Notes: generated from the letters alone by a model not told the origin. A stretch of DNA of 59,741 nucleotides from Bacillus massiliglaciei (GCF_900098925.1 NZ_LT622354.1:54532-114272); one strand, 5' to 3'. Positions 9,031 to 18,863 are shown, counted from the stretch's first letter. Numbers and translations are program-made.

Positions 9031-11424
9031 TTGCTAGTAATCATGCTTTTGCTTCCGTTTGTTTTTGCCATATTGGTTCCTTTTCTGTATAAACGCTTCG
9101 TTTCATCTATACATACAGGATGGTTCGTGATGGCAGTCCCGCTTGTGATCTTTCTCTACTTTCTTAGTTTGATACCGGAAATCGCTAAAGGGAATGTGCC
9201 ATCCTATACTGCCGCCTGGATTCCTTCTGTGGGAATTAATTATTCGGTTTACGCAGACGGCTTAAGTCTTATTTTTGGTCTGTTAATTACAGGAGTCGGC
9301 GCGCTTGTTGTGCTTTATTCCATCTATTATCTATCCAAGAAACGGGAAGCCCTGCACAATTTTTATGTGTATTTGCTTCTATTCATGGGGGCGATGCTAG
9401 GCGTTGTCTTTTCTGATAATATTCTTGTTTTGTATGTATTCTGGGAGATGACGAGTGTTGCTTCCTTCCTATTGATTGCTTATTGGTATCAGCGGGGGAA
9501 ATCCCGCTACGGAGCCCAGAAATCATTATTGATTACAGTGATGGGCGGACTGTGCATGCTGGCTGGTTTCATCCTGCTGTCCATGATGGCTGATACCTAC
9601 AGCATTCGAGAACAGTTTAAACAGATCAGTACGATTCAGGAAAGTCCGCTGTTCCTTCCTGCAATGCTATTGATTCTGACCGGAGCTTTTACAAAGTCTG
9701 CGCAGTTCCCTTTCAGTATCTGGCTGCCGGATGCCATGGAAGCGCCGACGCCGATCAGTGCTTACCTGCATTCAGCGACAATGGTCAAGGCCGGTATTTA
9801 TTTAGTGGCGAGGCTGACACCCATCTTCGGAGGTACAGGTGAATGGTTCTGGCTCGTTTCTGGAATCGGAATGATTACTCTGCTGTATGGGTCATTGAAT
9901 GCCGTTAAGCAAAAAGATTTAAAAGGACTGTTGGCTTTTTCAACAATCAGTCAGCTTGGCTTAATTATGAGCCTGCTGGGACTTGGTTCAGCTTCTGTGT
10001 ATTTCGGAGGCGGCGAAGAATCGTCGTTTTATGCGGTAGCAGTATTTGCTGCACTCTTCCATTTAGTTAATCACTCCACGTTCAAAGGCAGTCTGTTCAT
10101 GGTTGTCGGAATCATTGACCATGAAACCGGTACACGTGATATTCGGAGACTTGGCGGTCTGATGGCTCTCATGCCTCTTTCTTTCACGGTTGCCGTGATT
10201 GGCAGTTTTTCGATGGCTGGATTGCCGCCTTTTAATGGATTCTTGAGTAAGGAAATGTTTTTCACGGGCGTTCTGCATGCATCGAAACTGCAGCTGTTCG
10301 GAATGGATCATTTTGGCACGGCATTTCTCGTTGTTGCCTGGGTCGCCAGTGTCTTTACTTTTATCTATTGTATGATCTTGGTCTTCAAGACGTTTACAGG
10401 GGAGTATGAACCTTTAAAGCTGGAGAAAGAGGCCCATGAAGCGCCAATAGGGATGCTGATTGCTCCGCTTATCCTGGCTGGATTGGTTGTCTTAATTTTC
10501 TTTTTCCCGAATACGCTCGCAGACTATTTACTCCATCCTGCCCTGAATGTGATTCTCCCGGAGATTGCTGCAAATGGCGGGCTTGCATTAAAGATCAGTG
10601 CGTGGCATGGATTTACACCGGAATTATTCATGACGTTCGGGGTCGTGGCATTCGGTGTGCTGATGTACATCTATTTATGGAAATGGGTGAGACTGTATCG
10701 TCTGTATCCGCAGGCTTTAACGCTCAATCATCTGTATGATGCCGGCCTTGAAGGGATAGAAGGGTTCTCCCGCGGTTTAACTGGAGGATATATGACAGGC
10801 TACAGCCGGGATTATCTCCGCTATATTTTCCTTTTCATGATCATTCTGGTAGGCGGCGCTTTATGGCTGCTGGACGGTGTCTCGTTTGATTTCAGCAAGG
10901 ATGCTCCTATCCGGTTTTATGAGGGGGGACTGGTCTTAGGCATGTTTATTGCTGCTTTGACGGTACTCTTTTCGAAGACGCGTTTGGTTTCGCTCGTAGC
11001 AGTAGGGGCAGTAGGCTATCTCTTATCTATGCTGTTTGTCGTCATGAGTGCGCCGGATTTGGCTCTGACTCAAATCGTCGTAGAAACCGTGACAGTCACC
11101 TTATTTCTGCTCTGCTTCCGCCATCTGCCGGAGCTTTGGAAGGAAAAGCTTCCTTTCAAGTGGGTGAACATGTTGATTTCCGTTGGAGTTGGGGCGCTAG
11201 TTACACTGACAGCTCTTGCTGCAAATGGCCATAAATTGTTCGATTCGATTTCGGGATATTATAAAAATTCATATGAACTGGCCGGAGCGAAAAATATAGT
11301 GAACAGCATCCTGGTTGACTTCAGGGGGCTGGACACGATGCTGGAGATTTTTGTTTTATGTATTGCCAGTCTGGGCGTATACACCTTAATTAAAATACGC
11401 ATGTCAGGAGGCGGGGATGAATGA
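9031..11424 (+). CDS. mrpA: Na+/H+ antiporter subunit MrpA
   Basis: Large subunit of the Mrp cation/proton antiporter, which exports Na+ in exchange for protons and supports alkali and salt tolerance. About 797 residues, close to the family's usual ~800. It has a NuoL-like antiporter domain with the WEMTSVASFLLIAYW and KSAQFPFSIWLPDAMEAPTPISAYLHSA motifs, then a C-terminal MbhE/DUF4040-type domain with LALTQIVVETVTVTLFLL. I chose TTG 9031: AGGAGG lies ten bases before it, whereas GTG 9022 almost touches it. First gene of a seven-gene operon; overlaps mrpB by four bases (ATGA). Confidence 0.96.
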   Translation: MLVIMLLLPFVFAILVPFLYKRFVSSIHTGWFVMAVPLVIFLYFLSLIPEIAKGNVPSYTAAWIPSVGINYSVYADGLSLIFGLLITGVGALVVLYSIYYLSKKREALHNFYVYLLLFMGAMLGVVFSDNILVLYVFWEMTSVASFLLIAYWYQRGKSRYGAQKSLLITVMGGLCMLAGFILLSMMADTYSIREQFKQISTIQESPLFLPAMLLILTGAFTKSAQFPFSIWLPDAMEAPTPISAYLHSATMVKAGIYLVARLTPIFGGTGEWFWLVSGIGMITLLYGSLNAVKQKDLKGLLAFSTISQLGLIMSLLGLGSASVYFGGGEESSFYAVAVFAALFHLVNHSTFKGSLFMVVGIIDHETGTRDIRRLGGLMALMPLSFTVAVIGSFSMAGLPPFNGFLSKEMFFTGVLHASKLQLFGMDHFGTAFLVVAWVASVFTFIYCMILVFKTFTGEYEPLKLEKEAHEAPIGMLIAPLILAGLVVLIFFFPNTLADYLLHPALNVILPEIAANGGLALKISAWHGFTPELFMTFGVVAFGVLMYIYLWKWVRLYRLYPQALTLNHLYDAGLEGIEGFSRGLTGGYMTGYSRDYLRYIFLFMIILVGGALWLLDGVSFDFSKDAPIRFYEGGLVLGMFIAALTVLFSKTRLVSLVAVGAVGYLLSMLFVVMSAPDLALTQIVVETVTVTLFLLCFRHLPELWKEKLPFKWVNMLISVGVGALVTLTALAANGHKLFDSISGYYKNSYELAGAKNIVNSILVDFRGLDTMLEIFVLCIASLGVYTLIKIRMSGGGDE

Positions 11425-11846
11425 AGGAACCTAATGATTTAATCCTGCATTCCGTTACCAAAATTGCGGTTGTCATCATTCTGACCTTTTCCATTGACCT
11501 TTTTTATTCCGGTCACCATAATCCCGGGGGAGGCTTTATCGGAGGATTGAGCATCGCTTCAGCACTGACCCTGCTTTTCCTTTCTTTTGATGTAGAAACG
11601 GTGACCGAAAACATGAATGTGGACTTCAAGATTTTTACGGCAGTCGGCCTGCTGCTGGCCCTGTTGACCGGGGGAGGCTCCTTTCTTTTTGGGGAACCAT
11701 TTTTAAGCCAGGCGTTCAATTACTTTGATCTTCCGGTATTTGGAGAAACGGAATTGGCGACTGCCTTGATTTTTGACCTGGGGGTGGCCATGGCCGTAAT
11801 CGGTACGGCAGTCACTATTATATTAACGATAAGTGAGGATCGATAA
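11421..11846 (+). CDS. mrpB: Na+/H+ antiporter subunit MrpB
   Basis: 141-residue membrane subunit with four hydrophobic helices and the family motif GHHNPGGGFIGGL near residue 30. It belongs to the Mrp complex, where A and B sit beside C and D. Translation is coupled to mrpA by an ATGA overlap, with AGGAGG upstream inside mrpA. Length is typical of the family. Confidence 0.95.
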   Translation: MKEPNDLILHSVTKIAVVIILTFSIDLFYSGHHNPGGGFIGGLSIASALTLLFLSFDVETVTENMNVDFKIFTAVGLLLALLTGGGSFLFGEPFLSQAFNYFDLPVFGETELATALIFDLGVAMAVIGTAVTIILTISEDR

Positions 11847-11848
11847 GC

Positions 11849-12187
11849 ATGGAAACTTTATTGTCAATCTTGGCTGGTCTGTTTTTCATGATCGGAACTT
11901 ATTTAATTCTGTCCAGGCAATTACTACGAATCATTCTGGGGACCTCTATTATCAGCCATGGCGTCCATATCCTTATTCTTACGATGGGCGGGCTGAAAAC
12001 AGGCGGGCCGCCGCTTTTAGGTTTTAAAAGCAGCAGTTATACAGACCCGCTTCCCCAGGCGCTGATATTAACAGCGATTGTCATTAATTTTGGGACGACC
12101 GCTTTGTTTCTTGTATTAAGCTACAGGGCGAATAAGGTGCTGGGTTCGGACGATATGAAGCAGCTGAGGGGAAATGAAGATGAATAA
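11849..12187 (+). CDS. mrpC: Na+/H+ antiporter subunit MrpC
   Basis: 112-residue NuoK-like subunit with three membrane helices; the segment IILGTSIISHGVHILILTMGG and the DPLPQALILTAIVI motif are characteristic. It begins two bases after the mrpB stop and overlaps mrpD by eight bases. Functions within the membrane antiporter complex. Confidence 0.95.
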   Translation: METLLSILAGLFFMIGTYLILSRQLLRIILGTSIISHGVHILILTMGGLKTGGPPLLGFKSSSYTDPLPQALILTAIVINFGTTALFLVLSYRANKVLGSDDMKQLRGNEDE

Positions 12188-13655
12188 TTTGATTATACTG
12201 CCTATAGTAATTCCGCTGTTGTGCGGAATCGTGATGCTTATTTTTCAGAAGCGGATTAAGCTGCAGCGGTTGGCCGGGATTCTGGGACTGGTTCTCGTCA
12301 GTGCAGTTTCTGTCATTTTGATCAGAACGATCCATACCGAAGGCATCCTGGTCCTCCATGCAGGAGGCTGGAAGGCTCCTTATGGAATCAGTTTTGCCGC
12401 AGATATGTTTTCCGCCTTGCTGTTACTGACGGCAAATATTGTTGCTTTATGCTGTTATATTTTTTCTTTTAAGACGATTGGAAGTGAACGGGAAAGGCAT
12501 TATTACTACCCCTTGTTCTTGTTTCTCATCGCAGGTGTCAATGGTTCATTTTTGACCGGGGATATCTTTAATCTGTTTGTCTGTTTTGAAGTTATGCTGA
12601 TTTCTTCGTATGTGCTGCTTGCGCTCGGAGGAACAAGGAGGCAGCTTCGCGGTTCTTTAAAATATATCTTGATCAATCTGCTTTCCTCTTTCCTCTTCCT
12701 TATAGCTGTGGCCTATTTATACTCCGCTTTGGGAACGTTGAATTTCGCCCACTTGTCTGTAAGGGTGGAAGAGGCGGGACAGGATGGATTGCTGACAGCC
12801 ATATCTCTCTTGTTTCTGATTGTTTTTAGTATAAAAGCAGCCCTGCTTCTCTTCTTTTGGCTTCCGGATTCGTATGGGTCTGCACCAAGTGCGATTGCAG
12901 CTCTTTTCTCGGCGCTGCTGACAAAGGTAGGGCTTTATGCGATCTTCCGATTGTTTACTCTTATCTTTTATCATGAGCCGCAGGTTACTCATCTTATTAT
13001 TGGGATCATGGCGGCCCTGACCATGCTTCTGGGGGCATTTGGCGCAGTAGCCTATGGAGATATCCGGAAAATCCTTACTTATAACGTCATTATCGGAGCC
13101 GGGTTTATCGCGGCGGGACTGGCGGCATTTAATCATGATGCCCTGCTCGGCGCCCTGTATTACCTGATCCATGACATCATCATTAAGGCCTTGCTGTTCA
13201 TGATCGGCGGAGTGATTATCTTATTAACAGGCACAAGCAGGCTGAAGGAAATGGGGGGGCTAATCTCCACCCATCCTTATCTCGGCTGGTCCTTTTTTAT
13301 CGGTGCCCTGTCCCTTTCCGGTATTCCGCCTTTAAGCGGTTTTCTTGGGAAAGTGTTTATTACGGAAGGAACATTCGAAGCCGGGCATTATTGGCTGGGG
13401 GCCATTGGCCTCTTGACGAGCTTAATGATCCTGTATTCGGTGATGAAGATTTTCATGAATAGCTTTTGGGGAGGGGGCTCGCTCGGCTCAGATAAAGAGG
13501 CCAAAGGCGCAGCAGTTGCCCTGCCGATTGGCATTCTGACAGCCTTGACCGTCCTCCTTGGCATTGGTGCGGAAGGGATTATGGCGTATGCTGGCCAGGC
13601 AGCAGATGAATTGCTTGATCCCGCTCAATATATTAAAGCCGTTTTAGGAAAGTGA
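12180..13655 (+). CDS. mrpD: Na+/H+ antiporter subunit MrpD
   Basis: About 491 residues, a NuoM/NuoN-like antiporter subunit with ~14 membrane helices. Conserved features include the membrane glutamate in FNLFVCFEVMLISSY and the lysine region in IKAALLLFFWLPDSYGSAPS. ATG 12180 is preferred: GAGGGG lies eight bases upstream, while ATG 12174 is only two bases away from it. It overlaps mrpC by eight bases. Frame and length are intact. Confidence 0.95.
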   Translation: MNNLIILPIVIPLLCGIVMLIFQKRIKLQRLAGILGLVLVSAVSVILIRTIHTEGILVLHAGGWKAPYGISFAADMFSALLLLTANIVALCCYIFSFKTIGSERERHYYYPLFLFLIAGVNGSFLTGDIFNLFVCFEVMLISSYVLLALGGTRRQLRGSLKYILINLLSSFLFLIAVAYLYSALGTLNFAHLSVRVEEAGQDGLLTAISLLFLIVFSIKAALLLFFWLPDSYGSAPSAIAALFSALLTKVGLYAIFRLFTLIFYHEPQVTHLIIGIMAALTMLLGAFGAVAYGDIRKILTYNVIIGAGFIAAGLAAFNHDALLGALYYLIHDIIIKALLFMIGGVIILLTGTSRLKEMGGLISTHPYLGWSFFIGALSLSGIPPLSGFLGKVFITEGTFEAGHYWLGAIGLLTSLMILYSVMKIFMNSFWGGGSLGSDKEAKGAAVALPIGILTALTVLLGIGAEGIMAYAGQAADELLDPAQYIKAVLGK

Positions 13656-13693
13656 ATCTGTAGTTAGCCTTATATGAAAGGGGGTGCAGCCCT

Positions 13694-14173
13694 TTGCCCA
13701 TCCAAGTATTAGTTCATTTAATCATTGCCTTCCTGTGGATGTTTCTGCAGGACGAATGGAGCGTTCTGTCCTTCATAAGCGGATACTTTGTCGGTATTAT
13801 CGTTTTGTTCATGATCCGCCGTTTTTTTCCTACCGAATTATATTTCAGGAAGTTATTTTCGGTTATCAAGCTTATTCTTGTTTTCATTAGTGAGTTGATT
13901 ACATCAAGCATCCTGGTCACTCGTGAGGTGATTCAGCCGAAAGTCAATATCACGCCTGGCATTTTCGCTTTGGAAACAGACCTGGAAGGGGAACTGGAGA
14001 TTACCATGCTTGCTTTATTGCTGAGCCTTACTCCGGGATCGGTTGTGCTTGAAATTACACCGGATAACAAAGTGTTTTATATTCATGCGCTGAATATTCC
14101 GGAATCGAGTGATGCCGTGTTTAAAGCCCAGGCCCGTTTCGAGGCTGCCATTAAGGAGGTGACCCGGAAATAA
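13694..14173 (+). CDS. mrpE: Na+/H+ antiporter subunit MrpE
   Basis: 159 residues with two or three N-terminal membrane helices and a cytoplasmic C-terminal domain containing LLSLTPGSVVLEI, typical of MrpE. It starts at TTG 13694 after an AAAGGGGG site. The last base of its stop codon is the first base of the mrpF ATG. Confidence 0.93.
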   Translation: MPIQVLVHLIIAFLWMFLQDEWSVLSFISGYFVGIIVLFMIRRFFPTELYFRKLFSVIKLILVFISELITSSILVTREVIQPKVNITPGIFALETDLEGELEITMLALLLSLTPGSVVLEITPDNKVFYIHALNIPESSDAVFKAQARFEAAIKEVTRK

Positions 14174-14457
14174 TGTTTTCGTTTATTTTATCAACTGCAT
14201 TATTCTTTCTCACGCTTTCTATACTGGCTGCCTTATACCGGCTCATCAAGGGCCCGTCGATACCGGACAGAGTCCAGGCACTGGATTTTATAGCGATTAA
14301 TTTGGTTGCAGGTGTAGCGATTTTCTCTATTATATTCAGAACGTACGCCTATTTGGAAATCATCCTTTTGATCGGAATTCTGTCGTTTGTCGGCACAATT
14401 GCGCTTGCCCGGTATCTTGAAAGGGGGATTGTCATTGAGTATAAAAGACGTAGGTGA
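14173..14457 (+). CDS. mrpF: Na+/H+ antiporter subunit MrpF
   Basis: 94 residues, three membrane helices, with the family motif LIKGPSIPDRVQALDFIAIN. It shares one base with mrpE and overlaps mrpG, so translation is coupled along the operon. Confidence 0.94.
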   Translation: MFSFILSTALFFLTLSILAALYRLIKGPSIPDRVQALDFIAINLVAGVAIFSIIFRTYAYLEIILLIGILSFVGTIALARYLERGIVIEYKRRR

Positions 14458-14830
14458 AATTCTGGGCGCTTTGTTTGTTCTTGCCGGATCCGTGCTCACG
14501 TTTTTGAGTGCCATTGGGCTCATCAGACTTCCAGATGTATATACTCGGTCACATGCGGCTTCTAAAAGTGCCACGCTGGGTGTTTTATGCATTCTGCTGG
14601 GCACCCTGCTTTACTTTATTTTCTCTGAAGGATACTTCAGTATCCGGCTGATTCTCGGCATTTTGTTTGTCTTCCTTACTGCTCCCGTGGCAGCTCATCT
14701 TATCTGCAGAGTGTCCTACCGGACGAATGTAGAATTGACAAACAGCAGTGTACGGGATGATTTGAAAGCTGTTTTCGAGAAGGAAAAGGGAATAGTGCGG
14801 GAAAGTGAAAATACGCATGGTAAGCAGTGA
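14435..14830 (+). CDS. mrpG: Na+/H+ antiporter subunit MrpG
   Basis: About 131 residues with three membrane helices and the motif IGLIRLPDVYTRSHAASKSATLG, diagnostic of MrpG. I chose TTG 14435 because AAAGGGGG ends seven bases upstream; it lies inside mrpF, a 23-base overlap. Last gene of the operon, followed by a terminator. Confidence 0.93.
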   Translation: MSIKDVGEILGALFVLAGSVLTFLSAIGLIRLPDVYTRSHAASKSATLGVLCILLGTLLYFIFSEGYFSIRLILGILFVFLTAPVAAHLICRVSYRTNVELTNSSVRDDLKAVFEKEKGIVRESENTHGKQ

Positions 14831-14835
14831 TCTGT

Positions 14836-14874
14836 AAAAACAGACAGAGAAATCTTTTTCTTTGTCTGTTTTTT
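14836..14874 (+). terminator. Terminator of the mrp operon
   Basis: A stem formed by AACAGACAGAGAAA and its near complement TTTCTTTGTCTGTT, followed by T residues. Confidence 0.85.
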
Positions 14875-14995
14875 AATGGCGGAAAACCTAAGTGTTTTAT
14901 TGACTGAATATTCTAAATGATTTACGATTTATAAAGCTAATCTTCCATAAAAAAAGGAATTTTGCTAAAGAAGACACGGGGTGAGGGGGGATGGG

Positions 14996-15931
14996 ATGGA
15001 CTATTTTGTTCTCATAAGCACGATTTTAAGACTGGCGGTTTTATTGGGGATTGGAATGTGGCTGACAAGGAAGGTTTCTGTCACAAAGGATGTCAGAGGA
15101 TTTCTGATTTTTTTGCTGATTAATCTGGCACTGCCCGCCATTATTCTTAATGGATTCTTTCAAATTGAAATTACAGATGAGTTAATGAAACAGATGATTT
15201 TTGTGTTTCTCTTTTCTATTTCTTTCAATGCTGCAGGGCTGCTTTTAGCGTGGGGTGTCTCAAGGGGAATCGGACTTGGAGCGCTTAAGGCAAGGGAGAC
15301 GGCTTTTTTATCTGCCTTTGGAAATACCGGGCTTATTGGAATCCCCTTATGCGCTTCTATTTTCGGAGCAAAAGGAGCAGTGCTCGCGGCCGTATTTGAT
15401 GCCGGTATGTCACTGACCCTCTGGACGCTCGGGGTGCTTTTTATCCAGGGAAGCAAAGAGATTTCGGCGAAGAATATGAAGGCAATGATTTCGGCTCCGA
15501 ATGCCGCCGTCTTTATTGGATTGATTGTAACCGTTTTTAAGCTGGATATGGTTTTTTTTGTCAAGGATGTAACGGCTTCAGTATCGGCTATCGCAAGCCC
15601 GCTTGCGATGTTTTACATAGGGATGCTGACGATGACCATTATTAAAGAAAAAAGGAAAGTGCCGGCCAAATTAATTATGATGCCGCTTTCACTCAAGCTT
15701 ATCGCCTTTCCTATTTTAGGAATCCTGGTGATTTCCGCCATGAACCTGCCGGCGGATATGGGGCAATTGATGATGATTGAAATGGCTATGCCTACGGTTA
15801 CAAGCGCATCGGTCATTTTCGGACTCTATCAGGCGGATGAAGATTATGGGGTCATGCAGACACTGGTGACAAATTTGGCCGTATTAGTAACGGTTCCGGT
15901 CATTGTCTTACTCGGCGGGCTGCTGCTATAA
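14996..15931 (+). CDS. AEC-family (auxin efflux carrier type) permease
   Basis: 311 residues with about ten membrane helices in two halves. The conserved segments FLLINLALPAIILNGFF and AFGNTGLIGIPL are hallmarks of the AEC transporter family, whose bacterial members move malonate, malate or other small organic anions. ATG 14996 is preferred, with GAGGGGGG five bases upstream; GTG 14981 precedes that site. Substrate unknown. Single gene between terminators. Confidence 0.85.
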   Translation: MDYFVLISTILRLAVLLGIGMWLTRKVSVTKDVRGFLIFLLINLALPAIILNGFFQIEITDELMKQMIFVFLFSISFNAAGLLLAWGVSRGIGLGALKARETAFLSAFGNTGLIGIPLCASIFGAKGAVLAAVFDAGMSLTLWTLGVLFIQGSKEISAKNMKAMISAPNAAVFIGLIVTVFKLDMVFFVKDVTASVSAIASPLAMFYIGMLTMTIIKEKRKVPAKLIMMPLSLKLIAFPILGILVISAMNLPADMGQLMMIEMAMPTVTSASVIFGLYQADEDYGVMQTLVTNLAVLVTVPVIVLLGGLLL

Positions 15932-15957
15932 AGTAATGAAAATCGATTGGTACGGAG

Positions 15958-15982
15958 GGCGGCGGCTCCAGCGGGAAAAGCG
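15958..15982 (+). repeat. Solo remnant related to the IS-borne structured module
   Basis: These 25 bases differ at only two positions from the first 25 bases of the module at 48966, which lies just upstream of the IS1182 copy 2 transposase (also present in copy 1 near 36160). The following sequence is GC-rich but diverged. It looks like a member of a dispersed intergenic repeat family. Confidence 0.55.
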
Positions 15983-16125
15983 GCTCTGCCCTGCCCGCAG
16001 AATGCGTTATCCGAAGTGGAGTTTGACCTACACTCTTAAACAGCTGATTTCTCTATGAAATGGGCTTTTTTTATTTTCTCACGCCTTTTTAAGTAAAGGG
16101 TTTTTTATCCAATTCCAGCGGGCTT

Positions 16126-16150
16126 GTTTAGGGGGGACCAGAGCGGGTAA
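16126..16150 (+). promoter_or_regulatory. SigB-type promoter
   Basis: GTTTAG at 16126-16131 and GGGTAA at 16145-16150 are separated by 13 bases, close to the B. subtilis SigB consensus GTTTAA-N13/15-GGGTAT. It lies 65 bases upstream of a general-stress-type gene, which fits. Confidence 0.75.
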
Positions 16151-16214
16151 AAGTAGGGTGTAGCAACAATTAACATTGACAAAAGCAAAAATGAATCCAG
16201 AGGAGGAAGTTGAA

Positions 16215-17177
16215 ATGGCTAAAAAAATCATCGGAGTATATGAAACACCACAAGAAACGGTAGCGGCAATTGAAGGCTTGACTTCTAAAGGATACAATTC
16301 GGATAATATTGCAGTCATTACCAATCGGAACGATACGAATTATGTAGAAAATCGAACAGGTGCAGATGTGGCACATGCCGGAACGGCGAATGAACCAGAC
16401 TCTTTTTGGGATAAACTAAAGGAATTCTTTGTGATGGATGATACGGCAGCCAATCGATTCCAGGGGGTTGATGTTCCTGAGGGTGAACTGGATGCCTATA
16501 TGACAGATTTAGATGAGGGAAAATATTTGCTGGCTGTTGACACAGCAGCTCAAGCGTCTGATATTGATCAAATTGGCAATGATACGACTGGAGCATCTGG
16601 CCTTTATGGAGGACGCAGCGGTCTTGATGAAAGAGGAAGCACCCCGTTAACCGGCGTATCCGGAACAGCAGGTGAGGCGGATACTTCAGTGGGTGATTAT
16701 GGCGTGACGGAGACGCGGGCCGGCAATCCACTGGAAAGTGATAATGCCAACCTTGATACAGTAGAGGAAAACTCAATGAAACTTCGCGAGGAAGTTTTGG
16801 ATGTGGATAAGGACCAAGTGAAGACAGGTGAAGTCCGCGTAGAGAAAGAAGTGACGACAGAGGAAAAGAATATCGATGTTCCTGTTTCCCGTGACGAGGT
16901 GTATGTCGAGCGGCGTCCGGTAAACGAAGAAGATGGAACAACTGAACCGGTGGATGGAAATGAAACCATCAAGGTGCCGATTGTTGAAGAGCAGGTGGAA
17001 GTGACAAAGAAACCTGTCGTAACTGAAGAAGTTGTGATCGGAAAACGTAAAGTTCAGGACACCGAACATATTTCCGAGACACTGAAAAAAGAAGATGCGC
17101 ATGTGGATGAAGAGAATGACAAGGAACTATTTAGGGAGAGTGACAGGGAAACATCTTCCTCTATGAACCGCAGATAA
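16215..17177 (+). CDS. YsnF/YflT-type general stress protein (DUF2382)
   Basis: 320 residues with two parts. The N-terminal ~100 residues match the YflT-like stress domain (KKIIGVYETPQETVAAIEGL...GYNSDNIAVITN). The C-terminal part from about 185 is a DUF2382 repeat region (LREEVLDVDKDQVKTGEVRV...VPVSRDEVYVERRPV), as in YsnF. The protein is very acidic and soluble. ATG 16215 has GAGGAGG eight bases upstream. A SigB-like promoter precedes it. Molecular function is unknown; general stress induction is inferred from promoter and family. Confidence 0.85.
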   Translation: MAKKIIGVYETPQETVAAIEGLTSKGYNSDNIAVITNRNDTNYVENRTGADVAHAGTANEPDSFWDKLKEFFVMDDTAANRFQGVDVPEGELDAYMTDLDEGKYLLAVDTAAQASDIDQIGNDTTGASGLYGGRSGLDERGSTPLTGVSGTAGEADTSVGDYGVTETRAGNPLESDNANLDTVEENSMKLREEVLDVDKDQVKTGEVRVEKEVTTEEKNIDVPVSRDEVYVERRPVNEEDGTTEPVDGNETIKVPIVEEQVEVTKKPVVTEEVVIGKRKVQDTEHISETLKKEDAHVDEENDKELFRESDRETSSSMNRR

Positions 17178-17200
17178 AATAGTACTGTCTGTTCTTTCAA

Positions 17201-17231
17201 AAGGGATCGAGAAACTTTCTCGATCCTTTTT
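17201..17231 (+). terminator. Intrinsic terminator
   Basis: Perfect stem GGATCGAGAAA/TTTCTCGATCC around a single C, then five T. Confidence 0.92.
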
Positions 17232-17517
17232 GCTGCGGGAAAAGGCATGGTGGGTTCGTTATCTAATGGAGGAGAAGTAAATGTATGAAAAATGTAAATG
17301 AAAGGGAAAATACAAGCGAATGAATGACAATAATCCCTTTTTTTACAAAAAAATTGTCTAAAAAACTGAAATTTTATATTTTTTTGCGATAATTAGGTTC
17401 AAAGCCGTACGTCTTTATGTTAAGATACGTAATCGACAGTGTTAATTCTGATATTGAATCATTGAAAAGAAAATTCAGAATTATTGGAAGTTTAAATGAA
17501 TTTTGGAGGTCCTGTTT
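17232..17517. other. AT-rich region upstream of brnQ
   Basis: No credible gene. It holds a T/A-rich tract at 17336-17400 and the sequence AAAATTCAGAATTAT at 17470-17484, a weak (about five-mismatch) fit to the CodY box AATTTTCWGAAAATT. Confidence 0.35.
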
Positions 17518-18852
17518 GTGTCGAAAAATGTTCCATCATCTTTTATTATTGTTGTGGGCTTTATGCTCTTTGCTTTATTTTTCGGGGCAGGAAACTTAAT
17601 TTTCCCGGCCATGCTTGGTCAAGCCTCGGGATCAAATATATGGGAAGCTAACGCCGGTTTTATTGTGACGGGTGTCGGTTTGCCGCTCCTTGGTGTAATG
17701 GCCTTTGGCTTTTCTGGAAAGGGTGATTTACACTCTCTTGCCAGCCGTGTTCATCCTGCATTTGGATTAATCTTTACAGTCGTTTTATATTTGGCGATTG
17801 GTCCGTTTTTTGCATTGCCGCGTACAGGCAGTGTTTCTTATGAAATAGCGGTCAAACCATTTTTGTCAGGAGATCCCGGCTTTTTGCCTTTGTTGCTGTT
17901 TACGGTTCTTTTCTTTGCGGTGACTTGCTTTTTCTCTCTTAATCCTGCCCGTATTGTGGATGTCGTGGGCAAATGGCTGACACCTTTATTGCTGATTTTC
18001 ATCGCAATTCTCATTTTTACGGTGATTTTCAAGCCAATGGGTGAGTTTGGGGAGGCAACAGGTCCATATGTTTCCCATCCGTTCTTTAAAGGGTTCCAGG
18101 AAGGATACTTAACGATGGATACACTGGCATCGTTTGTATTTGGAATTATTGTCATCAATGCCATTCGGGAAAAAGGAGTTACAGGAAAGAAGCAGCTGAT
18201 GATCATTTGTACGAAAGCTGGTCTGATTGCCGCACTCCTGTTGGCTGTCATTTATACGTCGCTTACTTATATGGGGGCGCTAAGTATTGAGCCGCTTGGC
18301 TATTTAGATAATGGCGGAGCTGTTCTGGCCGGTATTTCCCATTATTACTTCGGCGGTTTTGGCGGTGTCCTGTTAGGTTTAATTGTAACGGCTGCCTGCC
18401 TGACGACGAGTATCGGCCTGGTAACTGCATGTGCCGCTTACTTTCATAAGCTATTCCCTAGATTGTCCTATAAAGCATTGGCTATTATTTTATCTGCGTT
18501 CAGTGCAGTAGTAGCAAATATAGGATTGAATCAATTAATTTCGATTTCTGTTCCAATCTTAACAGCCATTTATCCATTGGCGATTGTGCTCATCGCTTTA
18601 ACATTCACTCATTCATGGTTCAAAGGCAGAGCTGCTGTATATCGCATGTCCCTTTTATTTACCTTTATCGTCAGCCTGTTTGATGGATTGAAAGCAGCGG
18701 GTTATGAATGGTCCGCTCTTTCGGATTTCTTCATGTCCATCCTGCCGCTGTATGAAGAGGGGCTTGGCTGGCTTCTGCCTGCGATCATCGGTGCTCTGTT
18801 AGGGTATATCATCAGTCTGCTGGTGAATCCGAAGCTTGAAACAACAGAATGA
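17518..18852 (+). CDS. brnQ: Branched-chain amino-acid:cation symporter BrnQ
   Basis: 444 residues with ~12 membrane helices. The motif FALFFGAGNLIFPAMLG near the N-terminus and GPFFALPRTGSVSYE are diagnostic of the LivCS/BrnQ family, importing leucine, isoleucine and valine with Na+ or H+. GTG 17518 is chosen since GGAGG lies eight bases upstream; TTG 17503 would overlap that site. CodY control would be expected from other Bacillus, but only a weak box is visible. Monocistronic. Confidence 0.9.
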   Translation: MSKNVPSSFIIVVGFMLFALFFGAGNLIFPAMLGQASGSNIWEANAGFIVTGVGLPLLGVMAFGFSGKGDLHSLASRVHPAFGLIFTVVLYLAIGPFFALPRTGSVSYEIAVKPFLSGDPGFLPLLLFTVLFFAVTCFFSLNPARIVDVVGKWLTPLLLIFIAILIFTVIFKPMGEFGEATGPYVSHPFFKGFQEGYLTMDTLASFVFGIIVINAIREKGVTGKKQLMIICTKAGLIAALLLAVIYTSLTYMGALSIEPLGYLDNGGAVLAGISHYYFGGFGGVLLGLIVTAACLTTSIGLVTACAAYFHKLFPRLSYKALAIILSAFSAVVANIGLNQLISISVPILTAIYPLAIVLIALTFTHSWFKGRAAVYRMSLLFTFIVSLFDGLKAAGYEWSALSDFFMSILPLYEEGLGWLLPAIIGALLGYIISLLVNPKLETTE

Positions 18853-18863
18853 TCAAATTTTTG

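Noticed and set aside
16318..16941. Long antisense ORF within the YsnF-like gene
   Set aside because: Its composition (His/Pro/Leu-rich) is a shadow of the acidic sense protein.
17417..17599. Possible leader peptide upstream of brnQ
   Set aside because: The 60-codon frame overlaps brnQ, lacks a ribosome binding site and is not rich in branched-chain codons.
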